DNA of 64,000 bases from a virus: positions 47,481 through 111,480 of IMG/VR virus record IMGVR_UViG_3300021420_000001, one strand, 5' to 3'. Below the pieces are notes generated by a model that was given only the letters and a program-made list of their open reading frames with translations, was not told the DNA's origin and did not search any database. Shown in pieces: positions 7,654-15,924 of this stretch (within the stretch, counting starts at the first letter, position 1; every line of letters begins with the position of its first letter). Position numbers and translations under genes: made by a program.

Positions 7654-7886
7654 GCGCTATTTCCATTCCTCGCGTAACCTTTAGCAACCAGAACTTGCGC
7701 AATATGCGCAAATTTCTGGCGCGTCACCGACATTGCATCCTTCCAAGCGTCGTCAAACATCTTCCCAGCCAGTTCCGGGGAATAAGCCATAACGCCTGAC
7801 TCGCCAAAGTCCCAGATAAAATCCGCTTCAGCTATATCTCGCGCGAGTTCAGCTATATCTCGCGCGAGTTTCTCTATATCAGACAT
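7650..7886 (-). CDS. Hypothetical protein with N-terminal duplicated heptad, 78 aa
   Basis: 78 residues beginning MSDIEKLARDIAELARDIAE. The LARDIAE unit is repeated because of a 21-bp exact tandem duplication in the DNA. The rest is helical. Overlaps both neighbours by a few bases. No family recognised. Confidence 0.6.
   Translation of the reverse strand: MSDIEKLARDIAELARDIAEADFIWDFGESGVMAYSPELAGKMFDDAWKDAMSVTRQKFAHIAQVLVAKGYARNGNSA
7827..7868. repeat. 21-bp exact tandem duplication
   Basis: The unit TTCAGCTATATCTCGCGCGAG occurs twice in immediate succession inside the gene at 7650-7886, keeping the reading frame and duplicating seven residues of an N-terminal helix. Looks like recent slippage. 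Confidence 0.9.
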
Positions 7887-8775
7887 GTAAGCCTGCCTTG
7901 GTCAGAACCTTGCCCCAAAAAACTTCAGGACTATGTTCTGTAACCATCTTCTTGTGGAACTTCTCGGCCACAGCCTTTATCGCAAAGTCTGGTACGTCTC
8001 GGTTCAGGTTCAAGATATCTTCAAGGGAATCATACTCGATGTAATCTTCGCCTGGACTGAACCATTTGTTGAGCGGCGAATTACGAACCTCTAGTACAGC
8101 AGAGCCAGCAAAACCTGCCTCGATCACGCGACCCTTGACGTGAAGATGAGCGCCCGTACCTGTCTCTGCGCAATTCAGCGTCAGCTTAGTCTGATCCATG
8201 ATCTGAGCGAAGTCGTTATAGGAACGTCCAACTGGACCCTGACGGAAGTCGATTAAGCTGCGTGACTGAAGCTCCCGGATCAGTTTATCGCGATGCCCAG
8301 TACCGCCAATCATCCCAAGCTTGATAGTGCGTTGGTCCCAAGGCAGAGGATTGAACGAGCGCGGGTCTGTGGGCGTTAGGAGTGTGATGCCCTCAGCGAA
8401 AGAAGCAATCGGCGTTTCAAAGCTGCCGTCGATTGCCACCATCGTCGTAAAGCATTCTTTTGCATGATACTCCTCAAGGACCGGCCACCAGGGATAGTCC
8501 GCTGCGTCACCACAAATGAGAATAAGCGGCGCTACGGCTCGCAATCGTTGCAGGGTGGGAGGACTGGGAACCGGGCGTCCGTGGGAAGGCTCGTAAGCAC
8601 CCACGTAAACCATGAAATCAGGCTTGGAAACTCTTGCAAGCTCGATGAGCTCGTCATGACGATCATGAGGGCGATCATCGTACTGAGCAACTTGAACTTC
8701 ATGTCCTATAGCCTCTAGCGAACGCCAGAAGGGTTCGCAATTGCTGGTATGAGTGACGAATACAAGTACCCTCAT
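7879..8775 (-). CDS. GT-B glycosyltransferase, CgeB-like (copy 1)
   Basis: 298 residues beginning MRVLVFVTHTSNCEPFWRSL. Landmarks are HGRPVPSPPTLQRL, CGDAADYPWWPVL (residues about 100), IKLGMIGGTGHRDKL and the C-terminal donor-site region HLHVKGRVIEAGFAGSAVLE followed by WFSPGEDYIEYDSLEDI. These match the CgeB/Glyco_trans_1_2 type. It is a clear paralogue of the gene at 9730-10629, sharing these motifs in the same order and length (298 versus 299 residues), so the island has undergone gene duplication. Probably transfers a sugar with slightly different specificity from its twin. Confidence 0.78.
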   Translation of the reverse strand: MRVLVFVTHTSNCEPFWRSLEAIGHEVQVAQYDDRPHDRHDELIELARVSKPDFMVYVGAYEPSHGRPVPSPPTLQRLRAVAPLILICGDAADYPWWPVLEEYHAKECFTTMVAIDGSFETPIASFAEGITLLTPTDPRSFNPLPWDQRTIKLGMIGGTGHRDKLIRELQSRSLIDFRQGPVGRSYNDFAQIMDQTKLTLNCAETGTGAHLHVKGRVIEAGFAGSAVLEVRNSPLNKWFSPGEDYIEYDSLEDILNLNRDVPDFAIKAVAEKFHKKMVTEHSPEVFWGKVLTKAGLHV

Positions 8776-9044
8776 TGAGAATTTGCCGCCGTCCAGGCTT
8801 TCATATTCTCCATTCCTTGAGGGCTAATAAGCAGTTGACCCCGCGTTGATCCGTCCGGATAAGACGCTCGGGTAAGCCAACGAACCTCTTCCGTACCAAC
8901 GATACCTAAGAACTTTTCCATAGCGTCAGGTGTCATTCGGGGAAGGTCTCGGTAGACCCAACCGTCAGCCCGTAAAGTTTCGCCAGGGAACGGTTCACCT
9001 TCAGGTAGAGGCCAACTATCCATCCAATCTTTCAGTGCACTCAT
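8772..9044 (-). CDS. Hypothetical protein, 90 aa
   Basis: 90 residues, MSALKDWMDSWPLPEG, with no recognised motif. It lies between a methyltransferase-like gene and a glycosyltransferase with four-base overlaps on both sides, so it is translated as part of the glycan operon. Confidence 0.6.
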   Translation of the reverse strand: MSALKDWMDSWPLPEGEPFPGETLRADGWVYRDLPRMTPDAMEKFLGIVGTEEVRWLTRASYPDGSTRGQLLISPQGMENMKAWTAANSQ

Positions 9045-9622
9045 GCCGGGAACACAAAGCAGAAGCCACGCTTGGAACCACTCACCGCCTTAGCATACTC
9101 GATGCGGTAGGTCGGGCTCCACTTGAGCAATTCAGGACGGATGAAGGCTTCGTTCATCTCGTGATAAACGCCATTCACGATCATGTGGTCCCAACCGAAG
9201 TCGTTCTCGTGGCCGGGGACCTGGAAATCATGGAAGACGAGGATGCCTTTGCCAGGAGTAATTGCACGGATTTCATCCAGGGTCGGGCATTCACCGTCCC
9301 AGTGCGCATCGATGAAGAAGATCGTATTACTTGGAAGATCGTACATAATGGAAGTAAGCACTTCCGGGGAATGCCCCGTCAAGAATTTGAAGTTGGGCAT
9401 ACCAGCCAAGGCTAGACGCTGATTGGCAACCTCGACGCACTTAGGGTCGTGATCAATCCCAATGTAGTTCGGCACCATCTTGGAAAATGCGAGAGAAGAT
9501 TGACCATCGTTCAGGCCGGTTTCTACGACGGTGTCAATGGCATGCTCCGCAATGATCTCTGCCAAGCGATCCCGCAGGTTGAAATCGTCAAGTGCGTAAT
9601 TCGGACCGGGCCAGTAACCCAT
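9041..9622 (-). CDS. Class I methyltransferase-like protein
   Basis: 193 residues. TVVETGLNDGQSSLAFSKM (about 31-49) is a modified SAM-binding loop with IGIDHDPKCVEVA after it; IFFIDAHWDGECPTLDEI and KGILVFHDFQVPG follow. The pattern is that of methyltransferase family 24 or CmcI-like enzymes in which a metal-binding acidic/His cluster (IDAHWD) acts on sugars. Third methyltransferase-like gene of the island. Confidence 0.72.
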   Translation of the reverse strand: MGYWPGPNYALDDFNLRDRLAEIIAEHAIDTVVETGLNDGQSSLAFSKMVPNYIGIDHDPKCVEVANQRLALAGMPNFKFLTGHSPEVLTSIMYDLPSNTIFFIDAHWDGECPTLDEIRAITPGKGILVFHDFQVPGHENDFGWDHMIVNGVYHEMNEAFIRPELLKWSPTYRIEYAKAVSGSKRGFCFVFPA

Positions 9623-9628
9623 AATAAT

Positions 9629-9730
9629 TTACCACTGATGTCCGCACTTGGCACAATATCCGTGGGCCTTTGTACCTGGAGCTCGGGCATGCCGAAAGTG
9701 AAATCTTCTATGAAACAACCAACACCACAT
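9629..9730 (-). CDS. Zinc-ribbon-like microprotein, 33 aa
   Basis: 33 codons beginning MWCWLFHRRFHF, rich in His and Arg, ending HGYCAKCGHQW, a CxxC knuckle. Start overlaps the upstream stop as TAATG and the stop lies six bases before the next ATG, which supports translation. Probably a small nucleic-acid- or protein-binding peptide. Confidence 0.5.
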   Translation of the reverse strand: MWCWLFHRRFHFRHARAPGTKAHGYCAKCGHQW

Positions 9731-10629
9731 TACGATCGCCCCAAAGCCTTTGTCAGTACCCGCTGCCAGAATAAAAGCGGGTGGTGCCGCGTGAACACCT
9801 TACAATGGAACCTAGCCGCCATCTGCCGTAAATGATCATCGTCCGTGATTTCGACAATCTGAGCAGCTTCCTCGGCGTTATCGAACTCCAAATAGTCAAC
9901 GCCAGGCTCGAACCAGTTCTTGGTCGGGGAACCGCGCTTCTCCAAAAGGACTGAACCTGCAAAGCCGGTCTCCACAACCCGACCCTTGACATGCATACTC
10001 TGAGTCGAACCCGTGATCCCGTAATTGTACGTGATCTTGGTATTACACATGATCGCACCCATCTCATCGTAGGTACGACCAATAGGACCTTGCCGAAAGT
10101 CAATAAGACCCTTCTGTTGGAGAGCCTCGGTCGTGGCCTTACGCTCTGAGTGGCCTAAGCCACCAACCATACCGAGCTTGATTGTCTTCTGCTCCCAAGG
10201 GACGGGCTTGAAGGAGCGCCAATCAATCGGCGTCAGCTCCAGCATCCCATTCTCGAAGCGGTCAATGGGTGTTCCAGGAGCGCCATCGATACTTACCTGG
10301 ACCGTGAAGCACTTTTCCTTTTCGTAGACTTCTAGCATCGGCCACCAAGGCGGGTCTCCGGCGTCGTCACACATGTGCACCATTGGTGCCACAGAGTTGA
10401 GGGCACGAAGAACGTCTGGCTGGGGCACGGGACGACCATGATATTGTTCGATGGCCCCGATAAATAGAATGAAATCCGGACGCCAAGATCTAGCGGTATC
10501 CACGAGTTCGTGGTGCTGTTCATGCGGGCGGTTGTCATATTGCTGCGTGAAGACTTCGTGTCCGATAGACTGAAGGGAACGGTATTTATTTTCGCAGTCC
10601 GTGTAAGTTATCAGGCACAAAACTCTCAT
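9730..10629 (-). CDS. GT-B glycosyltransferase, CgeB-like (copy 2)
   Basis: 299 residues, paralogous along its whole length to the gene at 7879-8775: MRVLCLITYTDCENKYRSLQ, HGRPVPQPDVLRAL, CDDAGDPPWWPML, IKLGMVGGLGHSERK, MHVKGRVVETGFAGSVLLE and WFEPGVDYLEFDNAEE occur in the same order. The DNA has clearly diverged, so the duplication is not recent. Likely a glycosyltransferase for the same glycan, with altered donor or acceptor. Confidence 0.78.
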   Translation of the reverse strand: MRVLCLITYTDCENKYRSLQSIGHEVFTQQYDNRPHEQHHELVDTARSWRPDFILFIGAIEQYHGRPVPQPDVLRALNSVAPMVHMCDDAGDPPWWPMLEVYEKEKCFTVQVSIDGAPGTPIDRFENGMLELTPIDWRSFKPVPWEQKTIKLGMVGGLGHSERKATTEALQQKGLIDFRQGPIGRTYDEMGAIMCNTKITYNYGITGSTQSMHVKGRVVETGFAGSVLLEKRGSPTKNWFEPGVDYLEFDNAEEAAQIVEITDDDHLRQMAARFHCKVFTRHHPLLFWQRVLTKALGRS

Positions 10630-10817
10630 TTCTTTTCAACCGCAAACGCAAGATTCAAATACCCTTTTGCCAAAGACTCCTTGAGCTCATCAAAAAGTAT
10701 AGCAGACTCGTATTTCGTTTTGCAACGTAATGTAATTCGCACAGATCCATCCGACATGAGATCTAATTCAAAGTTCTGGGCAGCAACCAATTCCGATTTA
10801 ACGGCTACAACACCCAC
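10626..10817 (-). CDS. Hypothetical protein, 63 aa
   Basis: Small mixed alpha/beta protein (MGVVAVKSELVAAQNFELDL) coupled by a four-base overlap to the second CgeB-like glycosyltransferase. No family recognised. Confidence 0.55.
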   Translation of the reverse strand: MGVVAVKSELVAAQNFELDLMSDGSVRITLRCKTKYESAILFDELKESLAKGYLNLAFAVEKK

Positions 10818-11027
10818 CTATTCCTTCCTCTCAATGTACTTGGCCGGACCCTGCTTCAACCGTTCCGCCCTGGACATACGCACGCGCTTGGTATTCTTCA
10901 GAGCATTACGACGATAGCCCCGATAAGTGGAAGCAGCGCGAGGCGGTTTGCGCTTAGGCGGAGCCTGAACGACGACACGACCTGGAATGTAGCGTTCGAT
11001 CACGGCAACCAATCCTTCAACATCCAA
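10818..11027 (-). CDS. Basic hypothetical protein, 69 aa
   Basis: 69 residues with an acidic/hydrophobic start (MDVEGLVAVIERYIPG) and a very basic middle and end (PPKRKPPRA, RGYRRNALKNTKRVRMSRAE), suggesting nucleic-acid or polyanion binding. Ends one base before the next gene. Function unknown. Confidence 0.55.
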   Translation of the reverse strand: MDVEGLVAVIERYIPGRVVVQAPPKRKPPRAASTYRGYRRNALKNTKRVRMSRAERLKQGPAKYIERKE

Positions 11028-11098
11028 GCCAAACTAAATCCAACACCAAATGCCCCACAAGACATCAGCAGTGGCGCGTAACGATCACGATTCGACAT
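11000..11098 (-). CDS. Possible tiny TM protein, 32 aa
   Basis: An ATG-initiated 32-codon frame (MSNRDRYAPLLMSCGAFGVG) with one hydrophobic helix fills the gap between the hydrolase and the basic-protein gene, overlapping the latter by 28 bases. No clear ribosome site, so this is tentative. Confidence 0.3.
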   Translation of the reverse strand: MSNRDRYAPLLMSCGAFGVGFSLAWMLKDWLP

Positions 11099-11118
11099 TT
11101 GCCCCCAACGAGTACGAA

Positions 11119-11739
11119 TCAACTCAGTAACTCCCTTAGAGCACCTGAGTCACGCATACCACGAGCTAGGTCACCGTGCGAGAATCCAGGCACAACAGTT
11201 GGCTTGACGCCAATCCGCTCGATCATCTGCCGGTCCAGTCGCGTATCAGGGCCGTCACTGATGAACGCTTTCACAACTGGGATTGGACCGTCCTTGAAGT
11301 AGGGAAGAAGTTCCACGTCCGGGTTGGCGGGGTCCACGATGAAGGGATGGTCAACCGGGTCGAACCCATTAGGCTGGCGCGAGGTCAGAGCTGATATTGC
11401 AATGACTTCGTCCGCATGCCCCAATTGTCCGTATAGTAGTGCTGCATAAGCTCCAGAAGACACGCCGATAGTAATGACGTACTTGTCATAATGGTCCCAA
11501 AAATTGGCGATATAGTCTCCAACCTCCCCTTGGTCACCAATTCCCTGAACACCGTAATGATGATAGCGCTGGGTTGAGTCCCGCATCAGGACGTAAGAGC
11601 AATCCAATTGCTCCAGCGTCTTTCCGAATTGATAGACATTCTGTGGTCCGCCGGCAAAGGCGATGACCAATCGATCAGAAGGCTTCAGATGTTCTTCGTA
11701 ATCCACCAAGCGCAACTCGACCCGTTTACCATTGACCAT
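11119..11739 (-). CDS. Alpha/beta-hydrolase-fold esterase-like protein
   Basis: 206 residues. The nucleophile elbow is GVSSGAYAALLYG (serine near residue 93), a candidate acidic residue lies in FISDGPDTRLD, and the catalytic histidine in PGFSHGDLARG near the C-terminus, giving the expected Ser-Asp-His order. No signal peptide. It sits between the giant fibre gene and the glycosyltransferases and could remove acyl groups from a surface polysaccharide or from a glycan made by the neighbouring enzymes. Confidence 0.65.
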   Translation of the reverse strand: MVNGKRVELRLVDYEEHLKPSDRLVIAFAGGPQNVYQFGKTLEQLDCSYVLMRDSTQRYHHYGVQGIGDQGEVGDYIANFWDHYDKYVITIGVSSGAYAALLYGQLGHADEVIAISALTSRQPNGFDPVDHPFIVDPANPDVELLPYFKDGPIPVVKAFISDGPDTRLDRQMIERIGVKPTVVPGFSHGDLARGMRDSGALRELLS

Positions 11740-11754
11740 GACCTAACCATACGC

Positions 11755-14691
11755 TCAGTTCAATTGCGCGCAAGGCAGGTGGGTAGCAAGGTTGAGTTCC
11801 TGATTGTCCGAAGTCAGAACCGTACACTGCAACAGGTACGTCACGTTGGCCACGCAACCCGCGAACTGCTGCAGGACAGCCCGACCGAAGACCCCCGCAG
11901 GAACCCCAGGGAAGGCCGGAGGGACGGGTCCGATCTGGGAGGCCCCAAAGACTATCCCCTGTGGGTTAGGGTCCTGGGTGAGGCTTACACCCGCGTTGGC
12001 GACCGTTATCCCGACAATCGAGGCGATCGTGACGCCAGACCCGAGCCAAGGGTCGAAATTGAACGTGACAGTTACCTTCTCCACGGTGGGATCGATAACC
12101 GAGAGATCATTACCATAAGGCATGCCCATAACCCTTGGCGTTGTCACAAAGGTGCGGGCGGAGCCCTGTTTGGATGGCAGCGTAGAATTCGGCGCGTTCG
12201 GATTACAGACAAAGCGTGGGTCTGTAATGAGCAGCGCTGTCGGGAATAGGATTGCGCCATTGCGCCAGTAGAAGCCTTGCCACGCGGGAATGTCGGCCGG
12301 AACGCTACTACCGTAATTCCAATTCTGTATTGGCGGAGTTACGACCGTTGGCCGGTTCGTGACGTTGGCGTTGACTTGACCCAACCACTGCCAGAATGGT
12401 TCATCAAATGGACGGGTCTGGAATTTCCACAGTGGTGCAGAAGGCTGACCACCAGCTGTTACAATTGGCGTAAGTAGGGTATTACTCTTTGGCCCGAACT
12501 GCCAACCACTGGAATCATCTTGCCCAAACTTCCAAGGAATGTAGATGAAAGGTTCGTTGACGACAGGAACAAGGTTGATGTTCCTTGGCTTGGAACCTGA
12601 CTGCCAACTAGAAGAGTCATCGAAACCGTAACACCACGGCGAATACGTAAACGGCAGCGTTGGTACAAACGGAGTTAGATTTATGTTACGAGGTTTAGAC
12701 CCAGACTGCCAATAGCTTGAATCGTCCTGACCGAACTGCCACGGCGTATAAATGAAAGGCTCTACAACAACGACGGGAATAAGATTAACGTTCTTAGCCT
12801 TAGTCTTCAGTTGCCAAACGTCATCATCAAAAGGACGCGTTGAATAGAAAGCCGGACGTAGAACGGTCTTGGGTCCGGGAGGTAACGTTATCAGTGCAGC
12901 GGCTGTTCCCGTCCAATTCCAATTACTCGAATCATCAAAGCCGTAGCGCCAGGGGGAATAAGTGAAAGGTAAGGTCGTAACTGATGCAACCAGATTTATG
13001 TTCTTGGCGACAGGAAGCCTTTGCCAAACGGGCATGTCGTCTGGAGGACTATAATACCAAGTAGAAATTGATGGGAATTGAACACTCGCGGCTGCGTTCA
13101 GATTGTACGGGGCTTTGAACTGCCAAGTGCTTGAATCGTCAACGCCAAATTTCCAAGGGGGGCTAACGGTGGGGGTATTCCCCGATGCAATTAAATTAGC
13201 ATTACGCTCTATTGCCGGTTGCCAGATAAAATCATCTGAAGGACGTGAAGCGTAAAAGGGCGGACGTAGAACAGTTTTATTTGTAGGCGCATTCAACAGC
13301 GTGTAGAACGTCGCTGAACCTACCGCATTGGATTGCTGCCAATTAGGCTGATCATAATTGGCAAATGAATATGCCCAATTCTGCTTGAATGGATTCGTAG
13401 CCGCAACTGTAAGAAGGCTGCGGTTATTCGTAGAGGGCTGTCTCCACGCAGAAGAATCATCTAGGAGGTAATCCCAACGCTTTGTCAGAACTTGACCAGG
13501 AGCCCCAAAGAATTTAGTCCCGGTAAGGATCTCAAGAATGCCGGAATTGTAATTCTCGGGAGTGCCTTGCCAAGCAGATTCGGCGATATCGTAATCAAAC
13601 TTCCACAACCAAGGGATGTTAACAAACGCCTCAGAGACTTGAAGCGGGCTACGGCCTTGTGAACTAAATTGCCACCCCGAAGAGTCATCGTAATTGTATA
13701 GCGGTCCCCACCTTTTAGTTGGAGGTTGTCCACCAACATCCAATAGCACAAGAGTATTTGCATTACGATTGTCGGCCGTCGGAGCCCAAATGAAATCGTC
13801 CGATGGTCGTGGCGCAAAGAAAGCTGGACGCAGGACCGTCTTAGGTAAAATACTTGCAGCTAAGCTACGGTTGTATGGTGCAGAAGCGAATGACCAAAGG
13901 GAAGAATCATCAATACCATTCAAGAAAGATCGAGCGGGTTTCTTGTTGACAAAAGCAGAGACATAATTGATGACGATAAGACCGTTAGCACCTACGCCCG
14001 CAGTACCTCCAGTAGTAGCCCCGCCACCGCCGGCGCCGTAATTACCGCCAGCACCGGCTGTGCCCGTTGTACAGCCACCGCCACCGCCACCAGACCCATG
14101 AGAAGCATCATACTCCGTGCCGGGATTTCCTGCAGTACCACTCGTTGTCCCACCGGCGCCGCCTGTGCCTCCTGAAGTACCGTCTCCCTGACCACCAATA
14201 CCACCGTTACCCACAGTACCATTGGCGCCAACATTGCCAGCTCCGTTAGGGCCACCTGCACCGCCACCGCCTCCAGCATCGGTCGAGACTGATCCGCCGT
14301 TACCGCCATTATTTGCAGAGGTACCTACGCTAGCAGCGGCAGTCCCACCGAGTCCGCCAGTTCCCCCACCTCCAGTGACAGCAGCAGCGCCCGCAGCTGC
14401 GCAACTGACTGTATTACCATTCGCAACAGCATTAGCTAATGAAGTAGCATTAAACCAAGTGTCGTTACCCTTTTGTCCTGTTGCTCCACCAGCACCAATC
14501 CCAACGTTGAGAACGGCGCGTGGTGTAACAGTGAGAATACTCCGTGCCCAGGCGCCACCTCCGCCACCGCCACCTGCGCCGGCTCCGCCAGCACCACCAG
14601 AACCAGAGCCAAGGCAATCAACAACAACCTGAACGCAATCGTCAGGAACCGTCCAGGTCGTCGTACCGTTCAGTAGGAAAATCTGAGGCAT
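11755..14691 (-). CDS. Giant glycine-rich tail-fibre/adhesin protein with W-DDSS repeats
   Basis: 978 residues in three parts. Residues 1-20 (MPQIFLLNGTTTWTVPDDCV) are the WTVP motif that begins many phage glycine-rich adhesin domains; about 30-250 is polyglycine sandwich sequence. About 265-840 is a long run of roughly 40-60-residue repeats built on a tryptophan, a DDSS.W or RPSDDFIW core and an N.NL/NRSL turn, about fifteen copies. The last 110 residues (VEKVTVTFNFDPWLGSG to the end) form a separate beta-rich domain. Domain order suggests a virion-anchored fibre or decoration protein displaying a repetitive binding surface. Position among spike and virion genes supports a receptor-binding role. 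Confidence 0.7.
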   Translation of the reverse strand: MPQIFLLNGTTTWTVPDDCVQVVVDCLGSGSGGAGGAGAGGGGGGGAWARSILTVTPRAVLNVGIGAGGATGQKGNDTWFNATSLANAVANGNTVSCAAAGAAAVTGGGGTGGLGGTAAASVGTSANNGGNGGSVSTDAGGGGGAGGPNGAGNVGANGTVGNGGIGGQGDGTSGGTGGAGGTTSGTAGNPGTEYDASHGSGGGGGGCTTGTAGAGGNYGAGGGGATTGGTAGVGANGLIVINYVSAFVNKKPARSFLNGIDDSSLWSFASAPYNRSLAASILPKTVLRPAFFAPRPSDDFIWAPTADNRNANTLVLLDVGGQPPTKRWGPLYNYDDSSGWQFSSQGRSPLQVSEAFVNIPWLWKFDYDIAESAWQGTPENYNSGILEILTGTKFFGAPGQVLTKRWDYLLDDSSAWRQPSTNNRSLLTVAATNPFKQNWAYSFANYDQPNWQQSNAVGSATFYTLLNAPTNKTVLRPPFYASRPSDDFIWQPAIERNANLIASGNTPTVSPPWKFGVDDSSTWQFKAPYNLNAAASVQFPSISTWYYSPPDDMPVWQRLPVAKNINLVASVTTLPFTYSPWRYGFDDSSNWNWTGTAAALITLPPGPKTVLRPAFYSTRPFDDDVWQLKTKAKNVNLIPVVVVEPFIYTPWQFGQDDSSYWQSGSKPRNINLTPFVPTLPFTYSPWCYGFDDSSSWQSGSKPRNINLVPVVNEPFIYIPWKFGQDDSSGWQFGPKSNTLLTPIVTAGGQPSAPLWKFQTRPFDEPFWQWLGQVNANVTNRPTVVTPPIQNWNYGSSVPADIPAWQGFYWRNGAILFPTALLITDPRFVCNPNAPNSTLPSKQGSARTFVTTPRVMGMPYGNDLSVIDPTVEKVTVTFNFDPWLGSGVTIASIVGITVANAGVSLTQDPNPQGIVFGASQIGPVPPAFPGVPAGVFGRAVLQQFAGCVANVTYLLQCTVLTSDNQELNLATHLPCAQLN

Positions 14692-14717
14692 AGATGCTCA
14701 CGCCCCTAAATTTTCCA

Positions 14718-14960
14718 TTAACGAAGAAGCATGTTCGGGAAACCAAGCGAGGTCTTTGGTGGAACTTCACCTACGACTTCTTCAGGAGGTACTGCCGACC
14801 CCACAACGCCTCGATAGCAACCATCACAAATAGGTGGGTCGAACGGAGTCGTCATTGGTATCTGTAGGATACGGCGAAGTGCCTCGACCTCTGCAAGCGA
14901 TCGACGTTCTCGCTCGAAAGGTTCGAGGCACCAACCACAAAGCAGTGTCTGCTTAGCCAT
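14718..14960 (-). CDS. Small zinc-binding hypothetical protein, 80 aa
   Basis: CGWC at residues 8-11 and CDGC near residue 45 form two CxxC knuckles expected to bind one zinc ion, separated by a helical ERERRSLAEVEALRRIL segment. Between fibre and virion genes. Possibly a folding helper or DNA/RNA-binding peptide; unknown. Confidence 0.6.
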   Translation of the reverse strand: MAKQTLLCGWCLEPFERERRSLAEVEALRRILQIPMTTPFDPPICDGCYRGVVGSAVPPEEVVGEVPPKTSLGFPNMLLR

Positions 14961-14987
14961 TTGTACGTCCCAGAAAAGTATACTACG

Positions 14988-15497
14988 TCAGAGCGACTCG
15001 TACACCATATGACTTCCGACCAATCCGGGAGTACCGCCTGTGAAGGCCGAGAGTGAGACCTCCCCAAGCGAGGCCGTATTGCCCAAGACGCTGAAGCACT
15101 CCTCTAGGCGGTTGGCGCGCCAGAAGTAGACGCCACCAAAAGCATTGAGCGAGCAGTTCGCCAAGTGCAATGTAGACGATCGCTGAGGTGGTGTCGCATT
15201 GATATTACCCGTCAGGGCCGGAGCGGCAAGCGCGGCAGTGGCCGGATCAATCGCGGCGTCGGTCACACCCGTACCGTTCGAGTTGGTAACACCGACCGTG
15301 GAGTCCCTGGAGAGTAGCATGATCGTCGGGGACGAGGACGAAGGGGCCTGGCCCGCAATCGAGATTTCCCATACCTTGTTCAGCTGGGTAGCCGTACCAC
15401 CCTGTAGGATGAACGGATAGGTGCCACTCGTCATACCAGTCGTGTCGGCAAAGGCAGTCGGGGTCAGGGTCGTATTGGAAACAATGCGTCTAGCCAT
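14988..15497 (-). CDS. Putative virion surface protein, 169 aa
   Basis: Ser/Thr/Gly-rich, beta-strand-prone sequence with no cytoplasmic enzyme motifs (MARRIVSNTTLTPTAFADTT; DPATAALAAPALTG). Similar in composition to its neighbours at 15925 and 16741, so probably a small structural or decoration protein of the virion. An SD-like GAGG precedes the ATG. Confidence 0.6.
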   Translation of the reverse strand: MARRIVSNTTLTPTAFADTTGMTSGTYPFILQGGTATQLNKVWEISIAGQAPSSSSPTIMLLSRDSTVGVTNSNGTGVTDAAIDPATAALAAPALTGNINATPPQRSSTLHLANCSLNAFGGVYFWRANRLEECFSVLGNTASLGEVSLSAFTGGTPGLVGSHMVYESL

Positions 15498-15564
15498 AGT
15501 TCACTCCTCTTGGCTTTTCTGCCGGCCGTCATGGCTAGGGCAGGTTGAATTCCGGGGTTTGACG

Positions 15565-15921
15565 TTATCGAAGAAGACGCGGGGGGATAGAAGGGGGTTG
15601 CCCCTTGGCAACAGCATCCACAAATTCATCGATGACCTGCTTCATGGGCTTGAGCTCTACGCCAAGCTTGCGCAGCAAATCGCAATTGTCGCAGATGTAT
15701 CGGTCCAACTTACGACAATAAGCTCGCTCACGCTCCCGTAGTGGATTGCGTACAATAAGACTCTCACAATACGGACAATTATACGTCGCTGCCTGAAGAC
15801 GCTTACCGGCTTCGACTGGAATTGTGCCATGACCGACCTTAGCCGCAAGCTCTGGGGAAACGCCAGGGCTCTCGCGGTGGTCGATCTCAAGGTAACCTTC
15901 GAGCTCGCGTTTGGAGAACAT
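15565..15921 (-). CDS. Zinc-ribbon hypothetical protein, 118 aa
   Basis: Two CxxC pairs (NCPYCESL near residue 50 and ICDNCDLL near residue 77) suggest a zinc ribbon; the flanks are charged helices. Located among virion-surface genes. Could be a structural zinc protein or an assembly factor; no family recognised. Confidence 0.6.
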   Translation of the reverse strand: MFSKRELEGYLEIDHRESPGVSPELAAKVGHGTIPVEAGKRLQAATYNCPYCESLIVRNPLRERERAYCRKLDRYICDNCDLLRKLGVELKPMKQVIDEFVDAVAKGQPPSIPPRLLR

Positions 15922-15924
15922 TGC

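Noticed and set aside
14222-14632. Proline-rich plus-strand frame
   Set aside because: Mirror of the polyglycine region of the fibre gene.
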